Shown here: positions 1 through 5,574 of the stretch, in pieces
Layout of the letters: every line of letters begins with the position of its first letter
Position numbering within the stretch: position 1 is the stretch's first letter
DNA from: Vulcanimicrobiota bacterium
GTDB taxonomy: Bacteria > Vulcanimicrobiota > Vulcanimicrobiia > Vulcanimicrobiales > Vulcanimicrobiaceae
DNA length: 15,808 nucleotides
Assembly (NCBI GenBank): GCA_019233415.1
Contig: JAFAMK010000209.1
Coordinates: 1 to 15,808, forward strand
Reading direction: 5' to 3'
Notes under the pieces: generated by a model
What the model was told of the DNA's origin: nothing
Database searches by the model: none
Seen by the model: the letters and a program-made list of their open reading frames with translations, nothing else
Translations under genes and position numbers: made by a program

Positions 1-1
1 G

Positions 2-226
2 GGCCGTCTCGCCGCACGCTTGCACGATCTCACCGAGGCCGACGCAGACCTCGCGAACGCCGTCGACCTCGCGCCGCTGAACACCACCTATCTGCTCGAC
101 GCCGCGCGGGTCGCGCGCGAGCGGCACGACGACGCCCGCGCCACCGCACTTATCGCGCGCGCGCACGACGTCGACCCGAATGCGGCGCTCCGCGCACGCG
201 GGGATTCGCCCGTCAGCACGCCGTGA
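2..226 (+). CDS. C-terminal end of a TPR-like repeat protein (5' truncated)
   Basis: The frame is open from the left edge and ends at TGA 224-226, leaving 74 residues of a longer protein. The visible part is helical and Ala/Leu/Arg/Asp rich. It contains a pattern reminiscent of tetratricopeptide repeats: LANAVDLAPLNTTYLLDAA followed by ALIARAHDVDPNAAL, where 'A..L.P.N' and 'A...DP.A' are typical repeat ends. TPR proteins are protein-protein interaction scaffolds, but nothing here identifies the partner or the rest of the domain layout. The next gene starts 54 bp downstream on the same strand, so co-transcription with the cobalamin genes is possible. A TTG at position 20 is not needed as a start because the frame continues upstream. 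Confidence 0.6.
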   Translation, partial: GRLAARLHDLTEADADLANAVDLAPLNTTYLLDAARVARERHDDARATALIARAHDVDPNAALRARGDSPVSTP

Positions 227-280
227 CACGCGGGCGGGCTCCCGGGAAGGCAGAAGGCACGGCGGGAAGCACACTGCTCC

Positions 281-892
281 ATGAGCGAACAGCACGATGC
301 GCCGGTCCGCAAACAGTCGTCGATCTCGACCCGGCACGGCGACAAGGGCGAGACGCGGCTCGGCGGCGGGCAGACGATCTCGAAAGCCGACGCGCGCGTC
401 GAGGCATACGGCGCGGTCGACGAGCTGAACACGATGGTCGGACTCGCCCGGACGCTGTGCGACGACGCCGCGCTCAACGCGGACGTACGCGCGATTCAGC
501 GCGAGCTGTTCGCCGTCGGCTCGGCGATCTCGACCAAACCCGAGTCGAAGAAGCCGGTTCCCGAGATCACCAAGGAGATGGTCGGCCGCCTCGATGCACT
601 CGTCGAACGCTTCGAAGCCGAACCCGGCATCCTGCGTGACTGGTCGATCCCCGGCGAATACCGCGGTTCCGCCGCGTTCGACGTCGCGCGCACGATCTGC
701 CGCCGCGCCGAACGCGCCGCGGTGCGCTACGTGACCGGCGGCGGACTCGTGCAGCCGACGGTGCTCGAATACCTCAACCGGCTCAGCGACGTACTGTGGC
801 TGTGCGCGCGCGTCGTCGAAGCGCGCGCGGGCGTCGACGCGCGATTGCGCGACGACGCGCATCCCGGCCCGCCGTGGTCGCGCGCGTGGTGA
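281..892 (+). CDS. pduO: ATP:cob(I)alamin adenosyltransferase, PduO type
   Basis: 203 aa, cytoplasmic. The enzyme transfers the 5'-deoxyadenosyl group of ATP to cob(I)alamin, giving adenosylcobalamin. The family hallmarks are in order: a P-loop-like N-terminus (TRHGDKGETRLGGG, residues 17-30), RVEAYGAVDELN (39-50), and the helix with RTICRRAER (137-145), whose Arg and Glu residues belong to the ATP/cobalamin site in PduO enzymes. Length is usual for the single-domain family. ATG 281 was chosen because it gives a short natural N-terminus before the first motif; the upstream purine stretch (GGGAAG near 264-269) is too far away to be a good ribosome binding site. The TGA at 890-892 overlaps a possible GTG start (889) of the downstream bluB frame, so the two genes are probably co-transcribed. 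The chemical role is secure; the symbol could equally be given as cobO-like or mmaB. Confidence 0.93.
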   Translation: MSEQHDAPVRKQSSISTRHGDKGETRLGGGQTISKADARVEAYGAVDELNTMVGLARTLCDDAALNADVRAIQRELFAVGSAISTKPESKKPVPEITKEMVGRLDALVERFEAEPGILRDWSIPGEYRGSAAFDVARTICRRAERAAVRYVTGGGLVQPTVLEYLNRLSDVLWLCARVVEARAGVDARLRDDAHPGPPWSRAW

Positions 893-900
893 CGCGCGAC

Positions 901-1554
901 ATGACCTCCGACTTCTCCCCCGAAGAACGCGCCGCCGTCTACCGTGCAATCCGCGCACGGCGCGACGTGCGCGCCGACTTCAGCAGCGACGACGTCCCCG
1001 AAGACGTCCTGCTGCGCGTTCTCGAAGCGGCGCACCAAGCTCCGTCGGTCGGCCTCTCGCAGCCGTGGCGCTTCATCGTCGTCCGCGACCTTGCGACGCG
1101 CCGCGACGTACGCGCCGCATTCGACGAAGCGAACACCGCCGCCGCACGCGCTTACGAAGGCGAACGCGCCGAGCGCTACCGCAGCCTGCGTTTGCAAGGC
1201 ATCCTCGAAGCGCCGGTCAACCTCTGCGTCGTCTGCGACGACGACCCCGAACGCGGCCACGGCCTCGGCCGCCAGACGATGCCCGAGACCGTCCGCTACT
1301 CGACCGTCTGCGCGATCCAGAACCTCTGGCTTGCCGCCCGCGTCGAGGGCCTGGGCGTCGGCTGGGTCAGCATCGTCGATCCGCACGCCCTGCGTCGCAT
1401 CCTCACGATCCCCGACCACCTCACCGTCGTCGCCTACCTCTGCATCGGCTACGTCCACACCTTCGCCACCGAACCCGACCTCGTCCGAGCCGGCTGGGAA
1501 AACCGCCTCCCTCTGGCCGCCGTCATCGACCACGAGCGATACGGGAGCCACTGA
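901..1554 (+). CDS. bluB: 5,6-dimethylbenzimidazole synthase BluB
   Basis: 217 aa member of the nitroreductase-like flavoprotein family. BluB cleaves its own reduced FMN with O2 to give 5,6-dimethylbenzimidazole, the lower axial ligand of cobalamin. Visible hallmarks are RRDVR (20-24), HQAPSVGLSQPWRF (45-58), YSTVCAIQNLWLAAR and GLGVGWVSI (150-158). Asp22 and Ser157 are 135 residues apart, the same spacing as the functionally essential Asp32 and Ser167 of Sinorhizobium BluB as I recall them, which separates it from ordinary nitroreductases. ATG 901 is preferred because it gives the typical short lead-in (FSPEERAAVYRAI). A GTG at 889 overlapping the pduO stop (GTGA) is a credible alternative start that would add four residues. 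It lies directly downstream of the adenosyltransferase and converges on the toxin gene with 17 bp between the stops. Confidence 0.93.
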   Translation: MTSDFSPEERAAVYRAIRARRDVRADFSSDDVPEDVLLRVLEAAHQAPSVGLSQPWRFIVVRDLATRRDVRAAFDEANTAAARAYEGERAERYRSLRLQGILEAPVNLCVVCDDDPERGHGLGRQTMPETVRYSTVCAIQNLWLAARVEGLGVGWVSIVDPHALRRILTIPDHLTVVAYLCIGYVHTFATEPDLVRAGWENRLPLAAVIDHERYGSH

Positions 1555-1571
1555 CGCAAGCATCGGTGCTC

Positions 1572-1925
1572 CTACCAGCGGAAAGCGTTGAGGACGATCG
1601 TCTCACCGGCGATGCCGTCAGGATAGATGTGCTCGACATTCGCGAGCGCCTTGACGATCTCGGCGACGTTCATATCGGCCTGCTTGTTGTCGCGATAGAC
1701 GAGCAACAAGCCTGGGTGTCCTGGCGTCGCTTCTCCTAACCGCCTGAAGTCGATGTTATTGTAGGTCATCACGATACGGTTATGCATGCACGAATAAACA
1801 AAGACGGCGTGGTCATCGACCCCGCCGCCTAATTTATCGACCGATCTCACTACATCGTGGCCGGCCGCTCTCAACGCATCACGCAGGACTCGACCGCCGA
1901 TGCACTCGTCGAGTAGCACCCGCAT
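1572..1925 (-). CDS. DUF5615 PIN-like putative toxin
   Basis: 117 aa. The protein begins MRVLLDECIGGRVLRDALR and contains AAGHDVVRS, GGGVDDHAVF and MTYNNIDFRRL, the layout of DUF5615/Mut7-C-like PIN-fold proteins, usually the toxic ribonuclease-like half of a DUF433-DUF5615 pair. Asp7 and Glu8 and the later DD (about residue 40) are likely metal-site acids. The third motif has Asn-Asn-Ile-Asp-Phe where many relatives have Asp-x-Asp-Phe, so one acid may be substituted. ATG 1925 is chosen because AGAGG lies six bases upstream and the conserved core starts at once; the frame continues further upstream, but only through basic sequence unlike the family. The gene overlaps the end of the antitoxin by 47 bp, implying translational coupling. 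RNase activity is family inference only. Confidence 0.72.
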   Translation of the reverse strand: MRVLLDECIGGRVLRDALRAAGHDVVRSVDKLGGGVDDHAVFVYSCMHNRIVMTYNNIDFRRLGEATPGHPGLLLVYRDNKQADMNVAEIVKALANVEHIYPDGIAGETIVLNAFRW

Positions 1926-2415
1926 GCATGACCTCTTTCGCCGCGCGCGCGTCTTCCGCATCCTCGGCTGCGATGAGCGACGCGTAGCGTTCACCGTATT
2001 CGATCGCCTCGTATGCCGCCTCGACCGGGAGGTCGAAATCCAGCGCTGTGCGCTCTGGAGTCCATCCCTCCGTGCGCATGCGGCCTAGGAACTGCCCCAC
2101 CGTCAACCGCCGTCCCTTGAACGATAACTGTCGACGCCACGCGTGGGGACGAAGAACGAGGTAGGTGTAGTTCAGCTCCGGCCGAAGCGCACGTGTTAAT
2201 TCCGGAACCGCGTCGGGATGCTCGTCCTCGCTTGGCACGACAACGATCTTGAATCCGTGACTGATGCGGTCGGCGATGTTCTCGACGACGTCGAACACAC
2301 GGCGCGTCGTTTCTGCATCGCCGCCGCTGCCCATGCGCTCGCCGAGCATGCGCAAGAGGCGCTGATGCTGTGGCGCAAGCTCGATCTGGAGTCGGCTTCG
2401 GGCGAGGCGGGCCAT
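1879..2415 (-). CDS. putative antitoxin: RHH-like N-terminus plus DUF433-like C-terminus
   Basis: 178 aa. Two parts are visible. Residues about 7-62 (RLQIELAPQHQRLLRMLGER, then AETTRRVFDVVENIADRI and KIVVV) follow a strand-helix-helix pattern like ribbon-helix-helix DNA-binding antitoxins. Residues about 100-145 (GRRLTVGQFLGRMRTEGWTP, DFDLPVEAAYEAIEY) resemble DUF433, a small helix-turn-helix-like domain found in antitoxins next to DUF5615 toxins. ATG 2415 follows GGAG three bases upstream, which is rather close. An in-frame start at 2469 would include the stem-loop and operator-like repeats and is less likely. The C-terminus is Arg/Ser/His rich and overlaps the toxin start. Autorepression through the repeats at 2413-2445 is inferred from the DNA-binding-like N-terminus. 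The DUF433 assignment is moderate and the RHH assignment weaker. Confidence 0.62.
   Translation of the reverse strand: MARLARSRLQIELAPQHQRLLRMLGERMGSGGDAETTRRVFDVVENIADRISHGFKIVVVPSEDEHPDAVPELTRALRPELNYTYLVLRPHAWRRQLSFKGRRLTVGQFLGRMRTEGWTPERTALDFDLPVEAAYEAIEYGERYASLIAAEDAEDARAAKEVMHAGATRRVHRRSSPA
1932..1936 (-). promoter_or_regulatory. Ribosome binding site of the toxin gene
   Basis: AGAGG (within GAAAGAGG) lies six bases before ATG 1925, inside the coding end of the antitoxin. It decides the toxin start against longer upstream in-frame alternatives and supports translational coupling of the pair. Confidence 0.55.
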
Positions 2416-2445
2416 ATGCTCCAATAATACTCCATTTATACTCCA
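2413..2445 (-). repeat. Three 11-bp phased direct repeats at the antitoxin start (candidate operator)
   Basis: Read on the minus strand there are three consecutive 11-mers: TGGAGTATAAA (2445-2435), TGGAGTATTAT (2434-2424) and TGGAGCATATG (2423-2413), the last including the antitoxin ATG. Each unit starts with TGGAGYAT, and the period is about one helical turn. The stretch is AT-rich in otherwise GC-rich DNA, and TATAAA or TATTAT could serve as a -10 element. RHH-type antitoxins often bind short tandem repeats with such spacing, so this is a plausible autoregulatory operator; binding is inferred. The GGAG of the last unit also serves as the ribosome binding site. Confidence 0.5.
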
Positions 2446-2452
2446 GTGTACA

Positions 2453-2472
2453 GCAGTGGCTTCGGCCACTGC
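2453..2472 (-). terminator. Perfect 8-bp stem-loop, possible terminator of the DUF6504-like gene
   Basis: GCAGTGGC and GCCACTGC form a perfect 8-bp stem around a four-base loop, TTCG on the plus strand and CGAA on the minus strand. On the minus strand it begins 9 bp after the stop codon of the gene at 2482-2877 and ends shortly before the antitoxin repeats. The position suits a terminator or an mRNA 3'-end stabiliser, but no T-run follows on either strand. On the plus strand the loop is the extra-stable C(UUCG)G tetraloop. Seen directly; the function is inferred. Confidence 0.4.
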
Positions 2473-2481
2473 GGGTTTGGT

Positions 2482-2877
2482 TCACGCCGGGCCGATCGTG
2501 TACAGCCACCAGCGCGGCTTGCCGCGGGTGGCTTTGCGGTCGAAATAGATCACGGCGGTTCGTTCGTCGGCGGTGCGGACTTCGTACCAGTGGCGCGCGA
2601 GGTAGGTGTCGCCGCGATCGGTTGTCGTCGAGCGCCAGGTGCGCAGGACCTCGCGCACCACGAGGGTCTCATCGCGCAGGCGGAAGGAGGCCGGGAGCGG
2701 TGGTTCTCCGGCGCTGAGCGCCGGGGAGTCCAGACGCTCGGGTGACGGTTGGAGCGGCGCGCTGACGAAGTCCCTCATCCCGCTGCCGGATTCTGTCAGA
2801 GCGGAATCCCTGCCCGCCGCTTGATCCGGGGTTGTCGGGTGCCGTACCATGAGGCGAGGCTCGTGCGGGTTTGGCAC
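2482..2877 (-). CDS. Small DUF6504-like protein of unknown function
   Basis: 131 aa from GTG 2877. The conserved part is the C-terminal half: FRLRDETLVVREVLRTWRS, then RGDTYLARHWYEVRTADE and AVIYFDRKATRGKPRWWLY. The pattern 'V.EVL..W ... G.TYL.RHWYEVR ... RWWLY' resembles DUF6504-type small proteins whose function is unknown to me. The first 65 residues are Pro/Ser/Ala rich and unlike a fold. GTG 2877 has GGAG eight bases upstream, the best ribosome binding site of the candidates; ATG 2850 and ATG 2778 are in-frame alternatives that would shorten only the low-complexity N-terminus. The gene is divergent from the polysaccharide operon with 65 bp between the chosen starts. No signal peptide or membrane segment is seen. 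Confidence 0.6.
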   Translation of the reverse strand: MPNPHEPRLMVRHPTTPDQAAGRDSALTESGSGMRDFVSAPLQPSPERLDSPALSAGEPPLPASFRLRDETLVVREVLRTWRSTTTDRGDTYLARHWYEVRTADERTAVIYFDRKATRGKPRWWLYTIGPA

Positions 2878-2885
2878 TGGCTCTT

Positions 2886-2889
2886 CTCC
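2886..2889 (-). promoter_or_regulatory. Ribosome binding site supporting GTG start at 2877
   Basis: GGAG, followed by eight bases and then GTG 2877 on the minus strand. It favours the longest of three in-frame starts for the DUF6504-like gene. It sits in the 65-bp divergent gap, which must also hold the start signals for the exporter gene on the other strand. I see no convincing -35/-10 pair in that gap. Confidence 0.4.
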
Positions 2890-2942
2890 GCTTCTTGGTC
2901 GGGGCGATTTTTCTGGCGAACGAGGGTGGTTCCGGGGATTGG

Positions 2943-4256
2943 GTGAGCGCAGGGCGGCCTAGACGGCCAGCCCGGTTTGTTGCTGCCGTGCTTGTCGGGG
3001 CAATCGCCGCGGGGGCGGCTGGGCCGCTTCCGGCTTGGTCGGCTAGCCATAAGGGTGCTCCAGCACCGCCTCCAACGGCTGCGCGGACGCCGGCGTGTCC
3101 CGCCGCGCCGACGGCCTCGTCGGCGCCGGCCCCCACGGCTACACCGGCTCCCCCCGCCGCGGCGGTGCACGCATCGGCGACCTCAGGGCAGCCATCGGCG
3201 GCCTCGGGTCATTCGTCGCCGTCGCCTTCGCCGAGTCCGGGGTTTCTTCACCCGGGCGACACGATCGCCGTCACGGTGTTCGACAACAAGGACCTGTCGG
3301 GGAACGTCACGGTGACGAGCGATCTTGCGATCGTGGTTCCGGTTGCCGGAAACATCAGCGTGAAGGGGTTGAACATCAGTCAGGTCGCGTCGGCGATTCA
3401 GACGGCGCTTTCGGCCGCGCTCGTCAGTCCGTCGGTCACTGTTACGCTGGTGAGCGAGAGCAATACCGCGTACCTCAGTGGCGCGGCGACTGGGGACGTC
3501 GCGCTCAAGCCGGGCGAGACGCTCGCGATGGCGCTCACCGCGGCAAAGGTGTCGAGTAGCGGCGATTTGACGCGCGTTTCGATCGTGCGTGGTGGTGCGC
3601 CGCTGGGACCGTATGATGTGCTCGCGATGAATGCGGCTGGGCAGCCGGGACCGGCGCTCGCTTCGGGCGATTTGATTGCGATTCCGACGAAGCCCGTCGT
3701 CGTCGCTGTGACGGGCGCGGTGAAGGCGTCGGCGACCGCCTATCTCGGGCCGACGGAGCCGCTCGGTGACGCGCTGCAGCAAGTGCAGACCAGCGACGAT
3801 GCGGACACGCAGATGATTCGGCTTACGCGTGGCGGCGCGTCGTCGTACACGAGCGTCGGCGGCGTTGCGCTGGCGTGTCCGGGGCAGTCCGGAGATCAGC
3901 TGATGGTGGGGCGGATTGCGAACGTGATCGTGCTCGGCAACGTCAAGAAGTCGGGACCGATCGTGCTCAAGGGCGATCAGACGCTGGTCAGCGCGCTGCA
4001 GGCCGCGGGCGGGCCGGGGAAGGACGGCGATCTCGGGAACATTCGCGTGATTCCGGCCGGGAGTGATGCGACGAGTGCCGGCAGGCTCTACAACATCACG
4101 CTGCTCGCGAACGGCGATACGACGCAGAATCCGGTGCTCGGTGACGGCGACACCGTTTCCGTTCCGACCGCGAAGCCGCCGGTCGATCCGAAGGTGATGT
4201 TCGCCGCGATCCTGCTCATCCTCAAAAAAGCCGGCGTCAAGCTGCCCAAGATATGA
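2943..4256 (+). CDS. SLBB-domain polysaccharide export protein (Wza/OPX family)
   Basis: 437 aa. GTG 2943 gives a clear secretion signal: Arg-rich n-region (RPRRPAR, 5-11), hydrophobic core 12-27 and a WSA-S type cleavage site near 34-35. A TTG at 2871 is possible but would bury the signal. Residues about 36-97 are an Ala/Pro/Ser/Thr-rich linker. The Poly_export domain follows at about 100-170 (PGDTIAVTVFDNKDLSG, SVKGLNISQVASAIQTAL). Three SLBB-like units start near 174 (YLSGAATGDVALKPGETL), 252 (VTGAVKASATAYLGP) and 327 (VIVLGNVKKSGPIVL). A short hydrophobic helix with Lys (418-436) ends the protein and may correspond to the outer-membrane helix of Wza. There is no lipobox Cys after the signal, unlike Wza. 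It is the first gene of the export operon, and its TGA overlaps the next ATG (ATGA). Confidence 0.85.
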   Translation: MSAGRPRRPARFVAAVLVGAIAAGAAGPLPAWSASHKGAPAPPPTAARTPACPAAPTASSAPAPTATPAPPAAAVHASATSGQPSAASGHSSPSPSPSPGFLHPGDTIAVTVFDNKDLSGNVTVTSDLAIVVPVAGNISVKGLNISQVASAIQTALSAALVSPSVTVTLVSESNTAYLSGAATGDVALKPGETLAMALTAAKVSSSGDLTRVSIVRGGAPLGPYDVLAMNAAGQPGPALASGDLIAIPTKPVVVAVTGAVKASATAYLGPTEPLGDALQQVQTSDDADTQMIRLTRGGASSYTSVGGVALACPGQSGDQLMVGRIANVIVLGNVKKSGPIVLKGDQTLVSALQAAGGPGKDGDLGNIRVIPAGSDATSAGRLYNITLLANGDTTQNPVLGDGDTVSVPTAKPPVDPKVMFAAILLILKKAGVKLPKI

Positions 4257-5572
4257 AGAACGCAATCGCCGCGGTGCAGACCGCACTCGCGAAGCACTGG
4301 TTCGCGGCACTGCTCGTCGCGGCGCTCGGGCTCGTGCTCGGCATCGCGGTCGGCGTCGGGAAGTTCAACCTCGTTCCGCCGGCGTTTCTCGCGACCGCGA
4401 GCGTGCAGGTCGGCACGTACGTCGTCACCGGCGTCAGCATGCCGTGCGCGGCGACCGCGGTTCCGACCGTCGCGAAGAGCGACGCGGTCGTCGGGGCGAC
4501 GAAGGGTGCGCAGGCGTGGCGCGTCAGCACGACGCCGGTCGGAACCGACGCGGTGCAAATCCACTACGTCGCGACGACCGAAGCCGACGCGATGCAGCTC
4601 GCGACCGGCCTCGCGACCAACCTCGCCGGCGCGTGTCACACCCAGACGATCGCCGCGTACGAGCACTACAACCTCTTCCTGGCCGATCAGAAAGAACTGC
4701 GCCAGCGCGAGATGCGGCAGATGGACGCGGTGCTGCTCCCGGCCTCGAACGCCGACGCGTCGAAGACGAACCTCCAGAAGCAGCAGACCGACGCGCAGAC
4801 GAAGGCCACGACGGCCGACGCGCAGGCCGGCGCGGCGAACGCGACCGCCAGTGCGAAGAAACAAGCGCAGAACGCGGCCGTCCCCGCGGCGCAGAACGCC
4901 AACGCGCAGTCCGACGCGGCGTACAAGGCGATGCAGACGCAGCTGACCGCCGACCAGGCGCAGCTCTCGACGATGCAGGCGAAGTACAAGAGCGGCTACC
5001 CCGCGCTGACGGCGCTTCAGCACAAGGTCACCGCCGAGCAGCAGCAGCTCGCCGCGTACAAGAAGCAGCTCGACGAACAGCTTCCGCTCACGCTCGACCC
5101 GACGTACCGTGCGGCCCAGGACGCAGCCGATTCGGCGCAGGCGTCGGCCGACGACGCGAACGCGCAGGCGACCGCGGCGAACACGGCGCTCGACAACGTG
5201 AACCAGCAGATCGCGAAGAGCCCCAGCCGCACGACGAGCCAGCAGACGTACCTCGTGATGATCGCGCGCCACAAGGCCGAGCTGCTCAAGGACTACCAAA
5301 ACCTCTCGACCCAGTTCAACACGGCGCTCACCCAGGAGGGCGCGATTCCGGTCGTCGGGCCGGTCGTGCTCGCGTCGAGCGCGACGGACGCGACCAACGT
5401 GCAGGTGCTGCTCGATGCGCTGCTGGGACTGCTCGTCTTCGTCGTCTTCGCGCTGCTCGCGATCGGCCTCGCGCTGCTGCTCGATCTCGCCGACCGCCGT
5501 CTGCTGACGCTCGAAGCGATCACCAAGCTCTACGGCAAGCCGGTCATCGCGACGCTGAAGCCGAAGCGCTAG
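4253..5572 (+). CDS. Wzz-like polysaccharide co-polymerase / chain-length determinant
   Basis: 439 aa inner-membrane protein with two membrane segments, about 16-36 (WFAALLVAALGLVLGIAVGV) and 386-410 (LLDALLGLLVFVVFALLAIG). They flank a large periplasmic region, the topology of Wzz and of the N-terminal half of Wzc. The beta part after TM1 (ATASVQVGTYVV) is followed by a long Ala/Gln/Lys/Asp-rich coiled coil (about 140-345) with many AQ and QA heptad-like steps. Two cysteines, Cys65 and Cys128, are the only ones in the periplasmic part and could pair. Pro residues before TM2 (IPVVGPVVL) loosely match the Pro-rich PCP motif. A short cytoplasmic tail (LDLADRRLLTLEAITKLYGK) would contact the ATPase encoded two bases downstream. 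Its start overlaps the exporter stop (ATGA), so the two are translationally coupled. The family call rests on topology and context more than on sequence motifs. Confidence 0.75.
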   Translation: MKNAIAAVQTALAKHWFAALLVAALGLVLGIAVGVGKFNLVPPAFLATASVQVGTYVVTGVSMPCAATAVPTVAKSDAVVGATKGAQAWRVSTTPVGTDAVQIHYVATTEADAMQLATGLATNLAGACHTQTIAAYEHYNLFLADQKELRQREMRQMDAVLLPASNADASKTNLQKQQTDAQTKATTADAQAGAANATASAKKQAQNAAVPAAQNANAQSDAAYKAMQTQLTADQAQLSTMQAKYKSGYPALTALQHKVTAEQQQLAAYKKQLDEQLPLTLDPTYRAAQDAADSAQASADDANAQATAANTALDNVNQQIAKSPSRTTSQQTYLVMIARHKAELLKDYQNLSTQFNTALTQEGAIPVVGPVVLASSATDATNVQVLLDALLGLLVFVVFALLAIGLALLLDLADRRLLTLEAITKLYGKPVIATLKPKR

Positions 5573-5574
5573 TC

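Noticed and set aside
2871..2942. TTG 2871 as start of the exporter
   Set aside because: It would overlap the divergent gene start and put 24 residues ahead of a well-formed signal peptide that begins at GTG 2943.
3183..5299. Minus-strand open frames opposite the exporter and Wzz-like genes
   Set aside because: Arg/Leu/Val-rich shadow frames; the plus strand has a signal peptide, family domains and coupled starts.
4444..5574. Upstream extension of the ATPase frame
   Set aside because: The same frame is open far upstream but encodes an Arg-rich shadow of the Wzz-like gene; GTG 5575 directly precedes the conserved part.
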